A DNA stretch of 64,000 nt, from contig NC_045139.1 of NCBI RefSeq assembly GCF_008831285.2, positions 25,708,412-25,772,411 on the forward strand. Reading direction: 5' to 3'. The translations under genes were made by a program, and so were the position numbers. The DNA is from Nymphaea colorata. Its lineage: Eukaryota > Streptophyta > Magnoliopsida > Nymphaeales > Nymphaeaceae. The stretch's first letter is position 1, and every line of letters begins with the position of its first letter. Below the pieces are notes generated by a model. The model did not search any database. It saw only the letters and a program-made list of their open reading frames with translations, and was not told where the DNA came from. Below, piece by piece: positions 1 through 13,900 of the stretch.

Positions 1-185
1 TGTGTAGGGGCGAAGATGACTATGTCCCCGGCAATATCATCGAAATCGAGGTTCTCAACTTCATGACTTACAATCACCTGAAATGCAAGCCCGGCTCTCG
101 GCTTAATCTCGTCATCGGCCCAAACGGCTCTGGGAAGAGCTCTCTTGTCTGCGCCATCGCCCTAGGTCTTGCAGGAGAACCCCAG
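1..185 (+). CDS. SMC5: SMC5 exon 1 (N-terminal head, Walker A)
   Basis: The reading frame is set from base 3 and gives [19 protein letters not shown], then [19 protein letters not shown]. The Walker A P-loop is at nt 117-143 and binds ATP. The exon ends ...EPQ followed by GTTCTC (phase 0). The start codon is upstream of the window. TGTGTAG at bases 1-7 could also be read as a splice acceptor, so the left border is open. Confidence 0.95.
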
Positions 186-1321
186 GTTCTCATTATTTAA
201 GCTTATTTCATTGGATTGTAGTTTCTGTTGTTGTTTGCTGCTGCTGGTGGTGTTTCTTCGAGACTGTGAGTGGAAATTGACTGGTTTTGTAGTTACTCGG
301 CCGGGCTTCCAGCATCGGTGCCTATGTGAAACGAGGGGAGGAGTCTGGATACATAAAAATCTCCCTGCGAGGTAGCACAGCGGACGAGAGGATCTGTATA
401 ACACGGAAGATTGATATACATAATAAATCGGACTGGCAGATTAATGGTATTTTTGTTTCTGACATTTACGGCTTAGTGAGTTAACAAATTGAGTTGTAAA
501 GGTGCTCTGCTAATATCATTAATCTTCTCCGCATGGAGCATATACGCTTTTAGAAAACGAGTCATTGTGCATAATTTATTGCATTCGTAGACAATGCATG
601 ACGGATGCTTGTAATTACCACAAGTCATCCAGAAAATGGAAAACTGTCTTACATGGTACCAAGGCGATCTATATTACTGTTCTCGAGCGACGTTATTAGC
701 CTATTAGATGGTATGGTCAAACATTCTTCCTGGTCCTAAAATGAAAACGGGAGTATTTACATATATATCTGACTGCTTTGGTTTGAAATAACTAAGTTAA
801 ATGTTTGTCTTTTCAGGAAATCAAGACAACTGCCTTGAGTTACTTTGTATATCCAGTTGCGCCAGTTGGCTAACACTTTCTTTTTTTACTCAAATAAACG
901 AACGACACTTTTTTCTAGTTGTAATTTAAAGTTAAAAGTTAAAACAAAGCGTGCAGAGGACAAGTGATATGTTCATACAAACTGAAACTCCATTGGTTTA
1001 TTAAAGACAGACACATTTATCTTGACTATTTCAAACCCAGAGAAAATTGGCAGTAACTGTTCTGTGAATGAGGTGCCTACATGAGAAATTTTCACAGGGA
1101 AGTGTAATATCCATAATAGTGTTGATCATAACGATTAAAATACGTATGCTCTTAAAAATTGCTGAGGCAAAGGATATCCAATTCTTAGTAACATTCTGAA
1201 TTTCAGATATCAGCCATTGTTAACTGGTTCATAGATTCATATTTTAATGACCTGCTGCAGAATTGAATATAGCAGCTGGCTATATGGATTCAACCTACAC
1301 CTATCCTGCTTCTGTTTCTGT

Positions 1322-1383
<62 letters not shown>

Positions 1384-4300
1384 CTGTGATATAGATAACT
1401 TGTAATTGACCATTATAGAGGCGTGCCATAACTTTACTGGGTGCAAAGAACAAGCTTTCTTGAGTAGTGCTTTTAGCTGAAATTGGTACGGATAAAGTCA
1501 TAGAATTTTTCAGTGTTACCTGCACTATCTTGTCCTGCTGTCAATCTTGGAATTCCTCGATTTGGAGACAGTATATGCTTATAGGCCAATTTTTTATATC
1601 TTATGTAGTATCTCGGTATTTTTAATAGTTCCTACAAGAGGTGCTCTCGTTTTCTATATAGGCCACAGATTAACAACTCATAATGCGCTTATGAAACTTT
1701 ACGATTTAGTGTGGACCCATGGTGCCTTAATCTGATAGAGAGGTGTGTGTATCACTGTATCTTCTATATCACCCTTGGTCAGATAGTGTAAAAATATTCA
1801 CACAGTCATCGCGTTGTTAGTGGTGTGAATAGGATATTGGCACCATGAGTACATAATGTGAGTTTGTACAGAATGAGGGTTTTTAAGACTGGATAGGGAT
1901 ACAACATTGAAAGGACACTCATTCACCTCTGCATATGAATGTGTAGTATCAGGATCAAAATGAAGCTCCTGAGTCCTGACGTGCACCGACTCTATATAAC
2001 TGAGAGCTACTATTAAAATTTAGAAATTATCATTATCACTTAGATAATTTTTGCTTTTAGTCTGGGACGGGTCAACCCAGTGACCCACAACTGAACTACC
2101 TACTTACTTGTGTTGGCACTATATGGTATGGGAGGATAGAACGTGCTAATTTTGAAGCTTAATAGTCAGGCTGCACCATGACATTTGTAATGTTGTAATT
2201 ATGGAATTTGATCTTCTTCAAGTAGTCTGGCTAGTGAGAGATGCATCTTTCAGATGAGTTCTTTTTCTTACGCAAGCATAAAACATTTTTGTCCAAAGTC
2301 TAGCGAACTTGCTGGAAGTTTGTAGAGCGTGCAGCTTGAATATCCAAAGAAGCAAAGGTGACTTAAAAATCCCGGAATATACTGACATTGTAATGCTTTT
2401 GATTGTTTTAGGTTACCCAAGTTAAAACTGAAACTTGAAATGAAATATTTGATGTATGCTCTTTAAAAACTTTGCTACTTCTGTATAAGAAAAGTCCAGA
2501 ATAGCTTTGCCAAGATTATTTTGCTACTTGCATGTATTTAACTGCTATTACCTTGTCATGACTTCACAGTTTTGAGATAACCTGATGCAAGTAAGTCAAT
2601 TTAATCAAAGTGGAAGGGGCCATCAAGTTCTTTCTTCATCCTTCTGCAGAACAGAATTGCAGAGTAGATGTGGGATTATTTTGACTTTGTGTCAAACATC
2701 TTCCCTGCTAATAAATCAGCAGTATTTGTTAAAAGCTGTTAGTTCCATCGTCATACATTTGCATGCAGATACACTGAGACCCCTGTATGTTTGACAGTCT
2801 GAAAAACTTTTGCTGGTTGCATAAAATTATCTTAATAGATGTTCAATTTAAATGTCTTAGATGTAACGTCCTATTTGATTTACTATTTGTAGGCAAAGCG
2901 GCACCAAAAAGAGATGTTATTGACCTTATTCAGAGATTCAACATCCAAGTTGGCAACTTAACTCAGGTTTCTGCATCTCATGATCCCTAACTAGTCCGTT
3001 AAAAGAATTAGTTGGAGATCACTGGAAAGTGTCATCAAATATTGCATCCGTATATCTCATTGTTAATTTGTGACTCCATAATCATGTTCTCTTTCATTGT
3101 GCTTTCTCTTTGATATTTTAACTGTTTGAAACTACAAAAAGGTTATTTTCATCAATGTGAAATTTGCATTGGAGGTGTTCAGTAACTGTCCACTTCAGTG
3201 ATTTGTTATTCTTTACTTTTCAGCGACAAAAGTAGAGTTCATGTTGCATGAGACTCATTTGGAGACACCCTTGATAAGGTGATCCATGTAAAGGCTCTCA
3301 CAAGGTGATCCATGTAAAGGCTCTCACCATTTCTGCACAATGCCAATATACGATTCTCTAAGTTTTATTAGAATGTCAAATCATGTATGATATTTGTTAA
3401 TTTATCACAGCTTTCATCAAATTATGTGGAAGAACATCTGAGAGAACATACAGTAATGCATCTCTGCATTTTCCAACATGAGGGTTGGACAAGCATTTTC
3501 CAAAAAATTTGTTTGGAGGTAAAAACATGGAAACTGGAAAGTCTAATTAAAACAAGAAATGTTGCAAAGCTTGTGCCATTCTTATGCCATTATGTATTAT
3601 AGCATAAATGCCACAACGACCAGAACTTCAGGAAATGCTAGACACAATGTTATAAAACGCTTAGCGTATCGCGTATCGGTCGGGCCGACCTATACGCCGT
3701 ATCGTAACGTATCGCAAACGTAGCGTAGCGTATTGTAAAATTATTTTTTTTAATTTTAAAAAATATTTAAAAATCAGAAAAAATAGAGAAAAATCATTAA
3801 AAATCTGAAAAAATGAACAAAAAAATCAGAAATCAAGAAAAATGTATTCAAATATGAAAAAGATCATCATACATAAGGAACAATCATGTGTATCAACAAG
3901 ACATTCAAAAATAAGAAATCAAATATTCAAAATAACATAATAAGCATCCATCGCAATTTTAAACTTGAAAATTTTATAGAATCTTAGGACTTAAAGTCTT
4001 AGGACTTGGAGTTTTAGGACTTAGATTACATCACAATTTTATAAGTTCAAAACATATAGTTATCGTCTTTCATGATTCAACGATAATATCTCCCAAATTG
4101 ATGAATCATCGGTTATTTTTGATGAAAATGAGCAAAATCTCTCCCTCCTACGTCTATTGGAGTATTTAAGTACAAGAAGAGAGAGAGGGAGGAGTGTTTA
4201 AACTTTAAAAAATAAAGAATTTTGTGTTTTTACATGTATTGTACGATACAGGGGTGTATCGCCCGTATCGTACGATACGGAGGTGTATCGCCCGTATCAC

Positions 4301-7300
4301 GCTTACGATACATGAGTGTATCGTGTATCGTAAGCGTACCGTATAGGTTTTCTAAACCTATACATATAACATTGGCTAGACATATTCTGTATCTAGAATC
4401 ATCATTAGATATTCTTCTGGTTCTCCTTCCACTTGTGAATTCAAGGCAGTCCATAGTCCACAAAAGGTTCTTTTGGAAATTTGAAAATGGATAAAGGGTA
4501 TAGCACTATAGCTTACTAATTTGGAAGTATTTTAGCAGCTCTTAAGGAAAAAAGGGATATGTAACTTGAAACCGTAGCACAAATATCATGATACTGACGG
4601 AAAAAAAATAAAAAAAAACAAAAAAGGAAAAAATGCAAAATATTTTCAAAAAATGTTTAAAATGAATTTGTTGTGATTATTTCATTTTTGTTTTCATTTT
4701 TTTAACTTTTGGTTCATTATTTTATTTATTATTTTATCATTTTTATCATTTTAACAGATTATTTTTTATGTCTTCTTATTAGCTTCTCATTTATTTTATT
4801 TTTATCTAATATTTGATTTTTTTTAAAATTTTTTAAAACTCCAAGGTTTTCCCGAAAATAAAAAACCTTGCCGACAATTCCTGCAAAAAAGCTCACCAAT
4901 AAAAACCCAAGAGCGACATTTGTAACCATACTTGAAACCCTCCTATGGCTTTTGAATTGAGATGTGAGCTATTATGGAACACAAAGTTCTGGCTATATTT
5001 TAAGAATATGTAAGCTTTCTGCTTAATCAGACATGTTTTAGGTTTTGTATCTTACATTGAGAATTAATATCTACTGTGCTAGTTGTACGGTGCAGTGTCA
5101 TAGGCAATGTTGTAAAAAGCGTATCGTAAGCCGTATTGGTCTAACTTTAAGATACGATGTATCGTAAAATATCGTATCGTATCGTAACTGTATCGTATTT
5201 TTCTTTAAACACAAAATCAATCAGAAAAAATAGAAAAGTTCTGAAAAAATCAGTAAAAATTAGCGTATCGTAACGTATTGTAGCTGTATCATACGATATG
5301 GTGCCTGTATCGTAACTGTATGATACAGGTGGCATATAATATCGTATTTTTGAAACGCGACGATACGTATCATACGATATGGTCCCATATCGTACGATAC
5401 GTACAACACTGGAACCTATAGGATCAGCCTGAATAGCCCGATTCAAATCAAATGGCAGCAAACTGTTTCAGTTCAGTTGTTGATGGGGGTGCTATGTGTC
5501 ATCTTTTATTCCTTTTAAATATTTCAAGAGCTGTTCTTATTTTTGATTAATTTGTATGTATATTACTCTTTTCAAACAATGAATATAGTAATGCCTTTGT
5601 GAGTTTGCAACCAATGTTTTAAAACCCAGTGACTCTGTGGGTCAATTCAGTGACCCGGGCCGGGTTTTGTTAACTATTGCTTTCATTCCATAGTTGTAAA
5701 AGTTGTAAAATGACTTCAATACATGTATAATTCATACTATCAAGTAATAAGTTATATTATCTTTTTTGATAACATGATCTATAATTGCATATTTAAAAAA
5801 TAAACTGTGGCAAGAATTTATATATCAATGAAAAACAAGTCAATAAAAATCAAACAGTAAGATTAATATATTCAACATTTAAACCGTGTAATGTTTAACA
5901 AATTCGACATGTATGTTAATATTATATAAAATTAAAAATCCATAACTGAAGAGTCCAATGTCCTAAACCTTGAAATAAAGACATCGTACAAGAAGTTGAA
6001 CTTAATTAGTTTTTCCTTTTCATTCGTAATATGTAAATTTAAGAAATGAAGAATAATTCTAAATTATTATATTTCAATAAATTAGAAGAGTCATGTCAAA
6101 AATCAATTAATTAAACAATTAAGTAATTAATAAACAAATGACCTTACTAATTATTACAAAATACAAAATTTATCACTGGACTATACTGAGTCAAACGAGT
6201 TTTGGCTGAGTCAAACTAAGTTTTGATGGCATCATGGTCGAGTCAAGCTGAGTTTCAACAAAAACTGAGTTCCCTTACTGGGTTGATCGTTAGAGGGCCG
6301 AGTCAATCCGAGTCAACCGAGTCAATGATTCAGAAAGTTAGAGGGCCGAGTCAAACCGAGTCAACCGAGTCAATGATTCAGAAAGTTTTTAAACACTGTT
6401 TCTCTGCTTCATGCTGAATAGGCAGATTCACCACATCAACAGTCTGATTTAATTTGAAATCTGATTTTTATGGCAGTACATTGTTATATGTCCTAAAAAG
6501 TGTGAAACATCCCACCTGCATTTGTTTCTGGCGGAGACTGCCTGGGTTGCAAAGAAGGGATGCGGCTTACGCTTCCTTTTTGCATTGAGAAACATTTAGA
6601 AGGCATTCTAAGTCGTTTCACCAATTCAGGAAATGTGTGGAATAAAACTCTACATCCTATGAGTTGGTGTTCTGTTCTGCACATACCCTTATCGTCCTAG
6701 ACATCTTTGTTATTTCTGGACGGAAGAGCATATTTAAAGATTATAAGTGAAAGGTTCTAACTTTATGGCATGTTTCTAGTTTATAATCTTATTACTTAGT
6801 CACTTGGTTTTGAAGTTGAGGGTGCTTTTACAATCTTATGCTGTTGAGTCTGAGACTGTTTCATGTATTATCTTCTTGACCTTTCTTCAGTTCTTGGCAG
6901 TGGCTATGTTTTGAGCAGTTCTGTTATTTCTATTTGTGTAAAAATGTGGTCACTGATCTCAATGACTACTCATGCTCTGCAGTTCTTACCACAAGACAGG
7001 GTTTCTGAGTTTGCTAAATTAAGTCCCATACAGCTTTTAGAAGAAACTGAGAAGGCTGTGGGTGATCCAGAACTGCCAGTTAAACATCGTGCTCTTGTAG
7101 ATAAAAGTCTAGAACTGAAGAAACTTGAAGTGGTGAGGTTCTTGTCTCCACATTCCGTTTCTGTATGTAGTTAGTTTATTATAAGGACTGGATGTTTCTT
7201 GTTGGTTTTTTTATCTATAAAGTCTTGATGTAAGGTTTCGGCTTCTTCAGACGGTAAAGCAAAACAGTGAAACCCTAAACCAGCTAAAGGCACTTAATGC

Positions 7301-7888
7301 AGAGCAAGAAAAAGATGTTGAACGTGTGCGACAGAGAGAACAGCTGCTTGTAAAGGTCAGTTGACCTTTTCAAAAATCATATAGCGAGATATTGAAATAA
7401 TTTGACATCTTGCTGATTTCCAATTGCAGGCTGAGACTATGAGGAAGAAACTTCCATGGCTGAAATATGATATGAAGAAAGCAGAATACCTGGAGGCAAG
7501 AGAGCAAGAGAAAGCTGCTAAGAAGAAGCTGGATACAGCTGCTAAGCTTTTAAATGATCTTATGAAACCTATTGAGTATTTCTCTTCTTTAAACTTGGAA
7601 TAAATATCATCTTATATCAAAGAATGCTATTGTCAAGTCTCAAAAAGTATTTCAGTTACTTGCTTGTGCATGTAAAGCCTAGTGGGATTTTTTGGATGCT
7701 TTAGTGCTTGATTAGAATATGACATGGTTTTTGATGTTCTTAAATATGAGGAAGATTATCTATTGTTGAGTTGTTAATTGAGAAGCTATGTCACATGGGT
7801 ATGGATTGGGGTGCCAATATGGAACATGTATGGAGCAATTTCAACAAACTTGAGGTATGGGGACATGATCACACACACATGCACGCAT

Positions 7889-7972
<84 letters not shown>

Positions 7973-10900
7973 AAACAAACAAAATCTGAACATACAATAT
8001 GTCGTCAATGCAGCATTCGCAATTGCTATCCATTATCAAAATTTTTGCCAACATACACAAGAAAAGATAATAATGTGCTGCAACAATCAGCAAATCAGCA
8101 TGAAAAATATCAATGACTGATGCCTCATGCTAAGACACAGCAAGTGCATTTGAGATCAAACAGGCAGAGGAAAACAATGGCAGAAAAAGGTGCCATTGAA
8201 AAGAGGTTGCTGATAGTCTCACCCAAAAAAAAATAAAAACGAAAAAGAAAACCACAGGAGAAAATAGGGCTTCACTAGAAAGAAGGAAGAAAATAGGGTA
8301 GCTGGAGATGAATGTGTTTGCTAGAGAAGCATATATGCTAGTGACAGCAGTGCTATGTCAGAAAAAGCAGCTGCCCGCTGAATGCTGGAAATCGATGAAA
8401 GGTCCTCTGTTGGAGGTTTCTCAAGCAGGAGGGGCGGCTGTTTACCATGTATACACATGGTGAACTAAAAAAATGTCCCTAAATTTTGAATGATTATGGA
8501 TTAACTGAGTCCAAAATTTGACAGATTCAGCCTCAGGTCTACTGACCACACCCGATACAGTCAGAACTGCGGTGCTGCACCCAAGACACGTCTAGGCCTG
8601 CACTCATGTCGACTAGTGTCGACGTGGGTGCATCACCTTTCTGGAAGTGTTCATGTTACATTGTTGAGGAGATTGATGATCTTTGATAAATACAGGGTCG
8701 GGGCAGGATGGGGTTGCACCAGGCCGGTTGGTGGGACTCCCAGCTGTCCAGCAGGAATCAATGGCGACTAACCTAGAATTGTGGGAGGCACTGGACAAAC
8801 CGTGATCTCTCTTGCTCAGTTTTATGCATATTCTTTTGTGGAATGTGCGTGGTTTGGGCCAGGCAGCAGCTAAGAAAGATCACAGTCTGCTGGCGTGGGA
8901 TTACTCGCTGGATCTCTGCTTTTTCATTGACTCCCTTCTATCGATTCCGAAGTTTGAAGCATGGAAGAGGGGCTTTCCCCACCTCTCTTTTATATCTAAT
9001 GCAATTCTTTGTCATAATGTCGCAATGATAATCCTTAGTTGGAACCCTACTACCATCTTCGCTCGGCCGGTGGAGATAGATCCAGCTTGGATTGCAGTTG
9101 AGTGCTGCTGTCACTGGATGCAGACTTCTTTCACCTTAGTCAGCGTTTACCTCCACCCAAACCATCTGATCCGACAGCAAGATCTTTGCTGCCTCAGCGA
9201 TCTTTGCCTCTGTTTACAAGGTCCTTTGTGTATAATGGGAGATTTCAATGCTATCAAGCATGAGGAGGAGAAAACAGGATGCCCACCAAATCGCCAGAGC
9301 TGCGAAGAGTTGGGGAATTTTCTTTGCAGGTTTGGCAACCGTGCTGTTGATAATGCTTGCAGGAGCTTCACATGGTGTAACAATAGGCTTGGGAATAATC
9401 GAATCCTCTGCCGCCTAGACTGGGCGTTGGTAAATCAGGCCTGGGATGACATTCCTCGCAATCCTTCTACTTTGAAGGTGCTGCATCGAACTACTTTTGA
9501 CCACAATCCCCTCTTACTCACTATCCTTGACTCCCATAGGCCATAGCAGGATTAGTGGCAAGGGGCTGTTCAAGTTCTTCAATTGTTGGACTCTTCGTGC
9601 GGATTGTCATCATGTGATACACCAGGCTTGGGATATTGATACTTGGGGCTGCCGCATGATCCGTCTAATCCAAAGACTTGAGTATCCCAGAAAGGCTCTA
9701 GCTCGGTGGAACTCCACCACTTATAGCCACATGGGGGACCAAATTGCTAGATTAAGGACAGATTTGGATCATACTGATTTAAGCATTGGGAATATGGGGC
9801 AAGTGATGGCCGGCATGAGTTTCGAAAGAATTGCAGCAGGTCTTGGAAAAGGAATATCTCTTCTGGAAACAAAAAACCAGAGTTATGTGGCTCTCAGACG
9901 GGGATAAAAACACAACTTTTTTTTCAGGCCCAAGCCAATCCAAGGTACAAGAAAAACATCATCTCCTCCATTACTGTTGGCACATTGATGACCACTGACC
10001 CTGAGCATGTCCACAACCTGTGTACTGATTTCTTTGCTGATTTCTTTAATAGTGATCCTTCTAATGATTTGATGTTGGATGGTAGTGATATTGGCCCGTA
10101 TGTGTCTCAAACAGAAGCCAAAATGCTTAATAAACCGGTTGAAGATTGGGAAGTGAGAAAGGCTGTTTTTGATTCTAATAGTGACAAGGCACTAGGGCTA
10201 CATGGTTTTCCAACAGGATTTTACAAAACGTACTGGGAGATGGTGGGCTCAAACGTCATAGAGGCTATAAAAGATTTCTTCACATATGGGAGACTAGTAA
10301 AGAAAGTGAACGGATCACATTTGGTACTCATTCTTGAATTCCAAGGGGCTGCTTACATTCGCGACTTCCGGCCCATTGCTCTTTGCAACTTACTTTACGA
10401 ATTCATAATCATAACTAAGATCATGGTGAATGGCATTGAGAGATATTTTAGGAAGAATCTTGGGCAAGGAACAAGGTGCATTTCTCCCGGGGAGACAAAT
10501 TTTTGAATACATCCTGCTGGCGCATGAGGTAGTGAATAGTCTAGACAAACATCATGATGCATCTCCCCTCCTTAAGCTCGATTTATCTAAAGCTTAAGAT
10601 CGGGTTGACTTAGATTTTTTATAGCATGCTGTCCACTGTCTTTGCTTTCCTTCTCCTTGGATTCAGAAAATCATGGCTTGTGTTCATAGTGTGTCTTATG
10701 CCGTAGTCTTAAATGGACGAGAAGGTCCCTTCTTTGCTGGTAATAGAGGGCTGAGGCAGGGCGATCCCCTCTCCCCTCTCCCCTATCTATTATTGTTTTT
10801 AATGGAGATGTTCATTCGTAAACTCAAATTTGAACAAGACGGAAAGACTTGAAATTCCCAATCCAAGAGGACTCTTCTCGATCCCTTCGGCCTTTGCTTT

Positions 10901-13900
10901 TGCGGATGATATTCTCTTGTTTTGTAAAGCTAAACCTTCAGTTGCTACTTGTCTTAAAGAGGTCTTTCAACCTTTTGAATGCAGTGCAGGGATAGTGTGC
11001 AACCCAGGCAAGTCTACCATCACGCCATTTAACACTTGGCCTCAGATTGCTACCACTTGCAAGAACCATTTGGGCTGATCCATTGGGGAGCTTCCCAAAA
11101 CTTACCTGGGTCTTCCCTTGTTTATAGGAAAATTCACGGAGCCTATGTGCAGGCCTCTTCTTGAGAAAGTGCTGGAAAATGAGCTTACTTTCCTGCTCTG
11201 GTAGAATTTGTTTGACTAAAAGTGTGCTCCATATTACCTCCTATTGGACTAGAGCTAACGAACTCCCTCAGGGTGTTGTGAAATGGTTGGATCGGGTTTT
11301 GGCTAACTTTGTTTGGGCTGACATGGAGGAGTGTAGGCACCCTCATCAGATGAGTTAGAAAACTTTATGCAGTCCCATTGCTGAAGGGGGCATTGATCTG
11401 GATGATATTAACCTCCTCAACAAGGCTATGATGATTCGTTGGGCTTTTAAAGCCTACTGCAGGGACTCTCTGTAGTTGGGCCTAGTTTGGAAAAAATATT
11501 ATGGAAGAAATAGCCTTTGGGTGCCTAAGAAATTGGCTAGCCACTCCGCTTCGTGGAAGGCCATCCTTGGGGCTTGGACTGATGTTGGCCATGCTATTCA
11601 GTGGAGGCTTGGAAATGGACAGTGAGCCAGTTTCTGGTTTGAATCTTGGGGCTGGGGCATCATTAATAGATGGCTATCGGGACCGGAGTTTGGTGTGACT
11701 GAAGGGCTCCTTGACAGTTCAGTAGGCCAGATTTGCACGAATGTTTCTACGGCTAATGACCCTCTATGAATAAGTTGGTTAAATCGCGTCCTTAAGTCTG
11801 TTCAACTTGCTGGTGGCCCAGACATACTTTGGTGGGATGGTAGGGATACCCCCTCCTCTTGCAGAGATATCTATGATTGCATAAGACACCCTAAAAGCCA
11901 AACAGTTTGGAAAACCTACATTTGGTCCTCTAATGCGGCTTGGTTGAGCTATCCTGCAGCTCAAAACCATTTGGCCACTCTTGATCGATGCAAAGACAAG
12001 GGTTTGAATTAGCTAATCTGTGTCTTGTGCAAGAAAGCAGAGGAGTCAGTGCCTCACATGTTCTTCTGCTGCAGCTGGACTAAAGTGGTTTGGCGATGGA
12101 TGGGGACAAGGTTTGGACGTGGAATGCCGCTAGGGAATACTATTATTGAGACCACTGTCAGAGAAAACGCTTTTTTTTTTCGAAAAAATGCATATAATAC
12201 GCAAAAATTAAGTCAGCTGTATAAAACAGCAGTTAGATGTGTCCTTGTTAAAACGCCAAAAAAATAAAAAATGTGAAAAAATGCGTATTATACGCGTTTT
12301 TTCATATTTTTTATAATTTTTCAGGATTTATTAAATGTTTTAAGTTTTTAAAAATTTGCCGAGATTTTCTCGAGATATTTCTGAGATATACAACTTTGCC
12401 GTATTATGCCTGAGAAATTCCTTGCCATATAATACCCGTACACAATATATATGACAATGATTAAGACCATCTCTAAATGGATGGCTATAAGCTTTAGAAA
12501 TCTGGTAAGGCATCTGCCACGCAATTCTGCCTATGGTTATAGGCAATACTTGGAAAACAAGAAATCTGGTAAGGCATGGCGAAGCTCTTCCCCCTCCAAA
12601 CCAGGTAGCTAACGCTATTTGGGAGGATGTTCAACTCATATGGGATAAGCAGCTTAATGGCAGATGTTTGCATGATCCGTGTATGCTATGGTTTCATACA
12701 GGAATTGATGCTGCTGTTGGTAGACTGGTCCCCCCTTCTAGTTTTTGTGCTCACCTTGTGGTACTCCAACAGCCAAACTGCTTCAAGATGGCTTATGGTA
12801 TTCTCAACCCTGACGGTGAGTTTGTGGCCCCATGCCTCACAGTCTGGAGGAGTTACAACTTAAGCAACTGGCTAGCTGTTCTTATCGAGATCACCCTAAA
12901 GCTGCTGATCCTTACCTCTGAAGCATGCATTACTATTGGCCCGACACTGGAAAGCTCAAATTCAGATCTTGTTTCTCAATCCTCAAGATGCTGAAGTGAT
13001 ATCTTCCTTTTTTTTTGCTGCAGAAATCATGTTAGGTTTACAAATAGCAAACCTCTTTGTCAAGTGGTTGCTATTCTCTTGAAGTCCTGCCCCGTGGGGT
13101 CTAAACTGTGCTGGGATACTTTGCCTACTTAGAGTTGGGTGGTTTTCCCCTTACACTTTTTGTTCTTTATAAATGTCCATTTTTTGTTAATAAATGAATA
13201 GGGCTCTGCCCTGGCAGGATTTGCAGTGGAACAGAGCTACCTTGAAGCAATCTGACTGTTACTAATTTAAGGAGAAGGTTTGTCAAAGGGACAAATGTGG
13301 TTGCGAGAAAAATGCCATTGTGTCATGTGCAAAATGCAAGGAAAAGGGATAGAAGGGGGAATGAAAGATAGGGAGTTGCTAACAGTCACTCCAACCTCCC
13401 TCTCATTCTGTTCTGTTAGTTTAAAGCTTTTAATTTTTGTTTGGTGCTGGGAGCATATCGAAATTTTTTTCTTGAAAATTAATCCTTTTCAGATGTCCCA
13501 ACATTTTGTCACTGTTATTTGCCCAAAAACTGAGATTTGGGGTCATGATATCAATTGTTTTGCTTTCTTTCAGTGTTCAGTTTTTCAGTATAAATTGATG
13601 CTAACTGCTTTTATAGGGAGAAAAAGGAAATGAAGGCAAAGCAAAATTCAGCATGTAAGAAGGTCAGCTGTCTTATAAATCAGAATGCCAAAAGAAGAAT
13701 GGAGATACTCGAGACAGAAAACCACCTAGTAAGTCTTGTTCTTTCTTTTGGAGTGAACTTAGGGGTCAATGTACATGGGCAGCAGTTTAAAGATTTGAGG
13801 GTTCAAGTATATCCAACCTCATGCATATTCTAGAAAAATGAATATCTCGGGCAATTAGTAAGGTGTGGGATGCATTTCCTCTCACTTCTTGCTAAAATGC

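Larger units (their letters stand above)
8790..13215 (+). mobile_element. L1-type LINE retrotransposon, decayed
   Basis: ORF2 remnants appear in order: apurinic endonuclease (8812-9546), reverse transcriptase (about 9985-11360, several frames), a zinc-finger reverse-transcriptase-associated region (about 12025-12160) and a possible RNase H-like tail (12533-12990). There is no LTR and no PBS. The left border is uncertain because ORF1 is not recognisable. The right border is placed near a GTTAATAAATGAATAGGGC tail; a poly(A) and target duplication were not resolved. It lies in SMC5 intron 6 in the same orientation as the gene. Confidence 0.85.

Noticed and set aside
3276-3327. 26 bp tandem pair as a CRISPR-like or regulatory repeat
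   Set aside because: Only two adjacent units with no spacers, in a plant intron.
5147-5461. 104-codon frame with YDT repeats
   Set aside because: Produced by the GTATCG/CGATAC repeats of the hAT relic, not a protein.
6863-7174. A separate 103-codon gene starting at 6863
   Set aside because: Its C-terminal half is SMC5 exon 4; the rest is intron read-through ahead of the CTCTGCAG acceptor.
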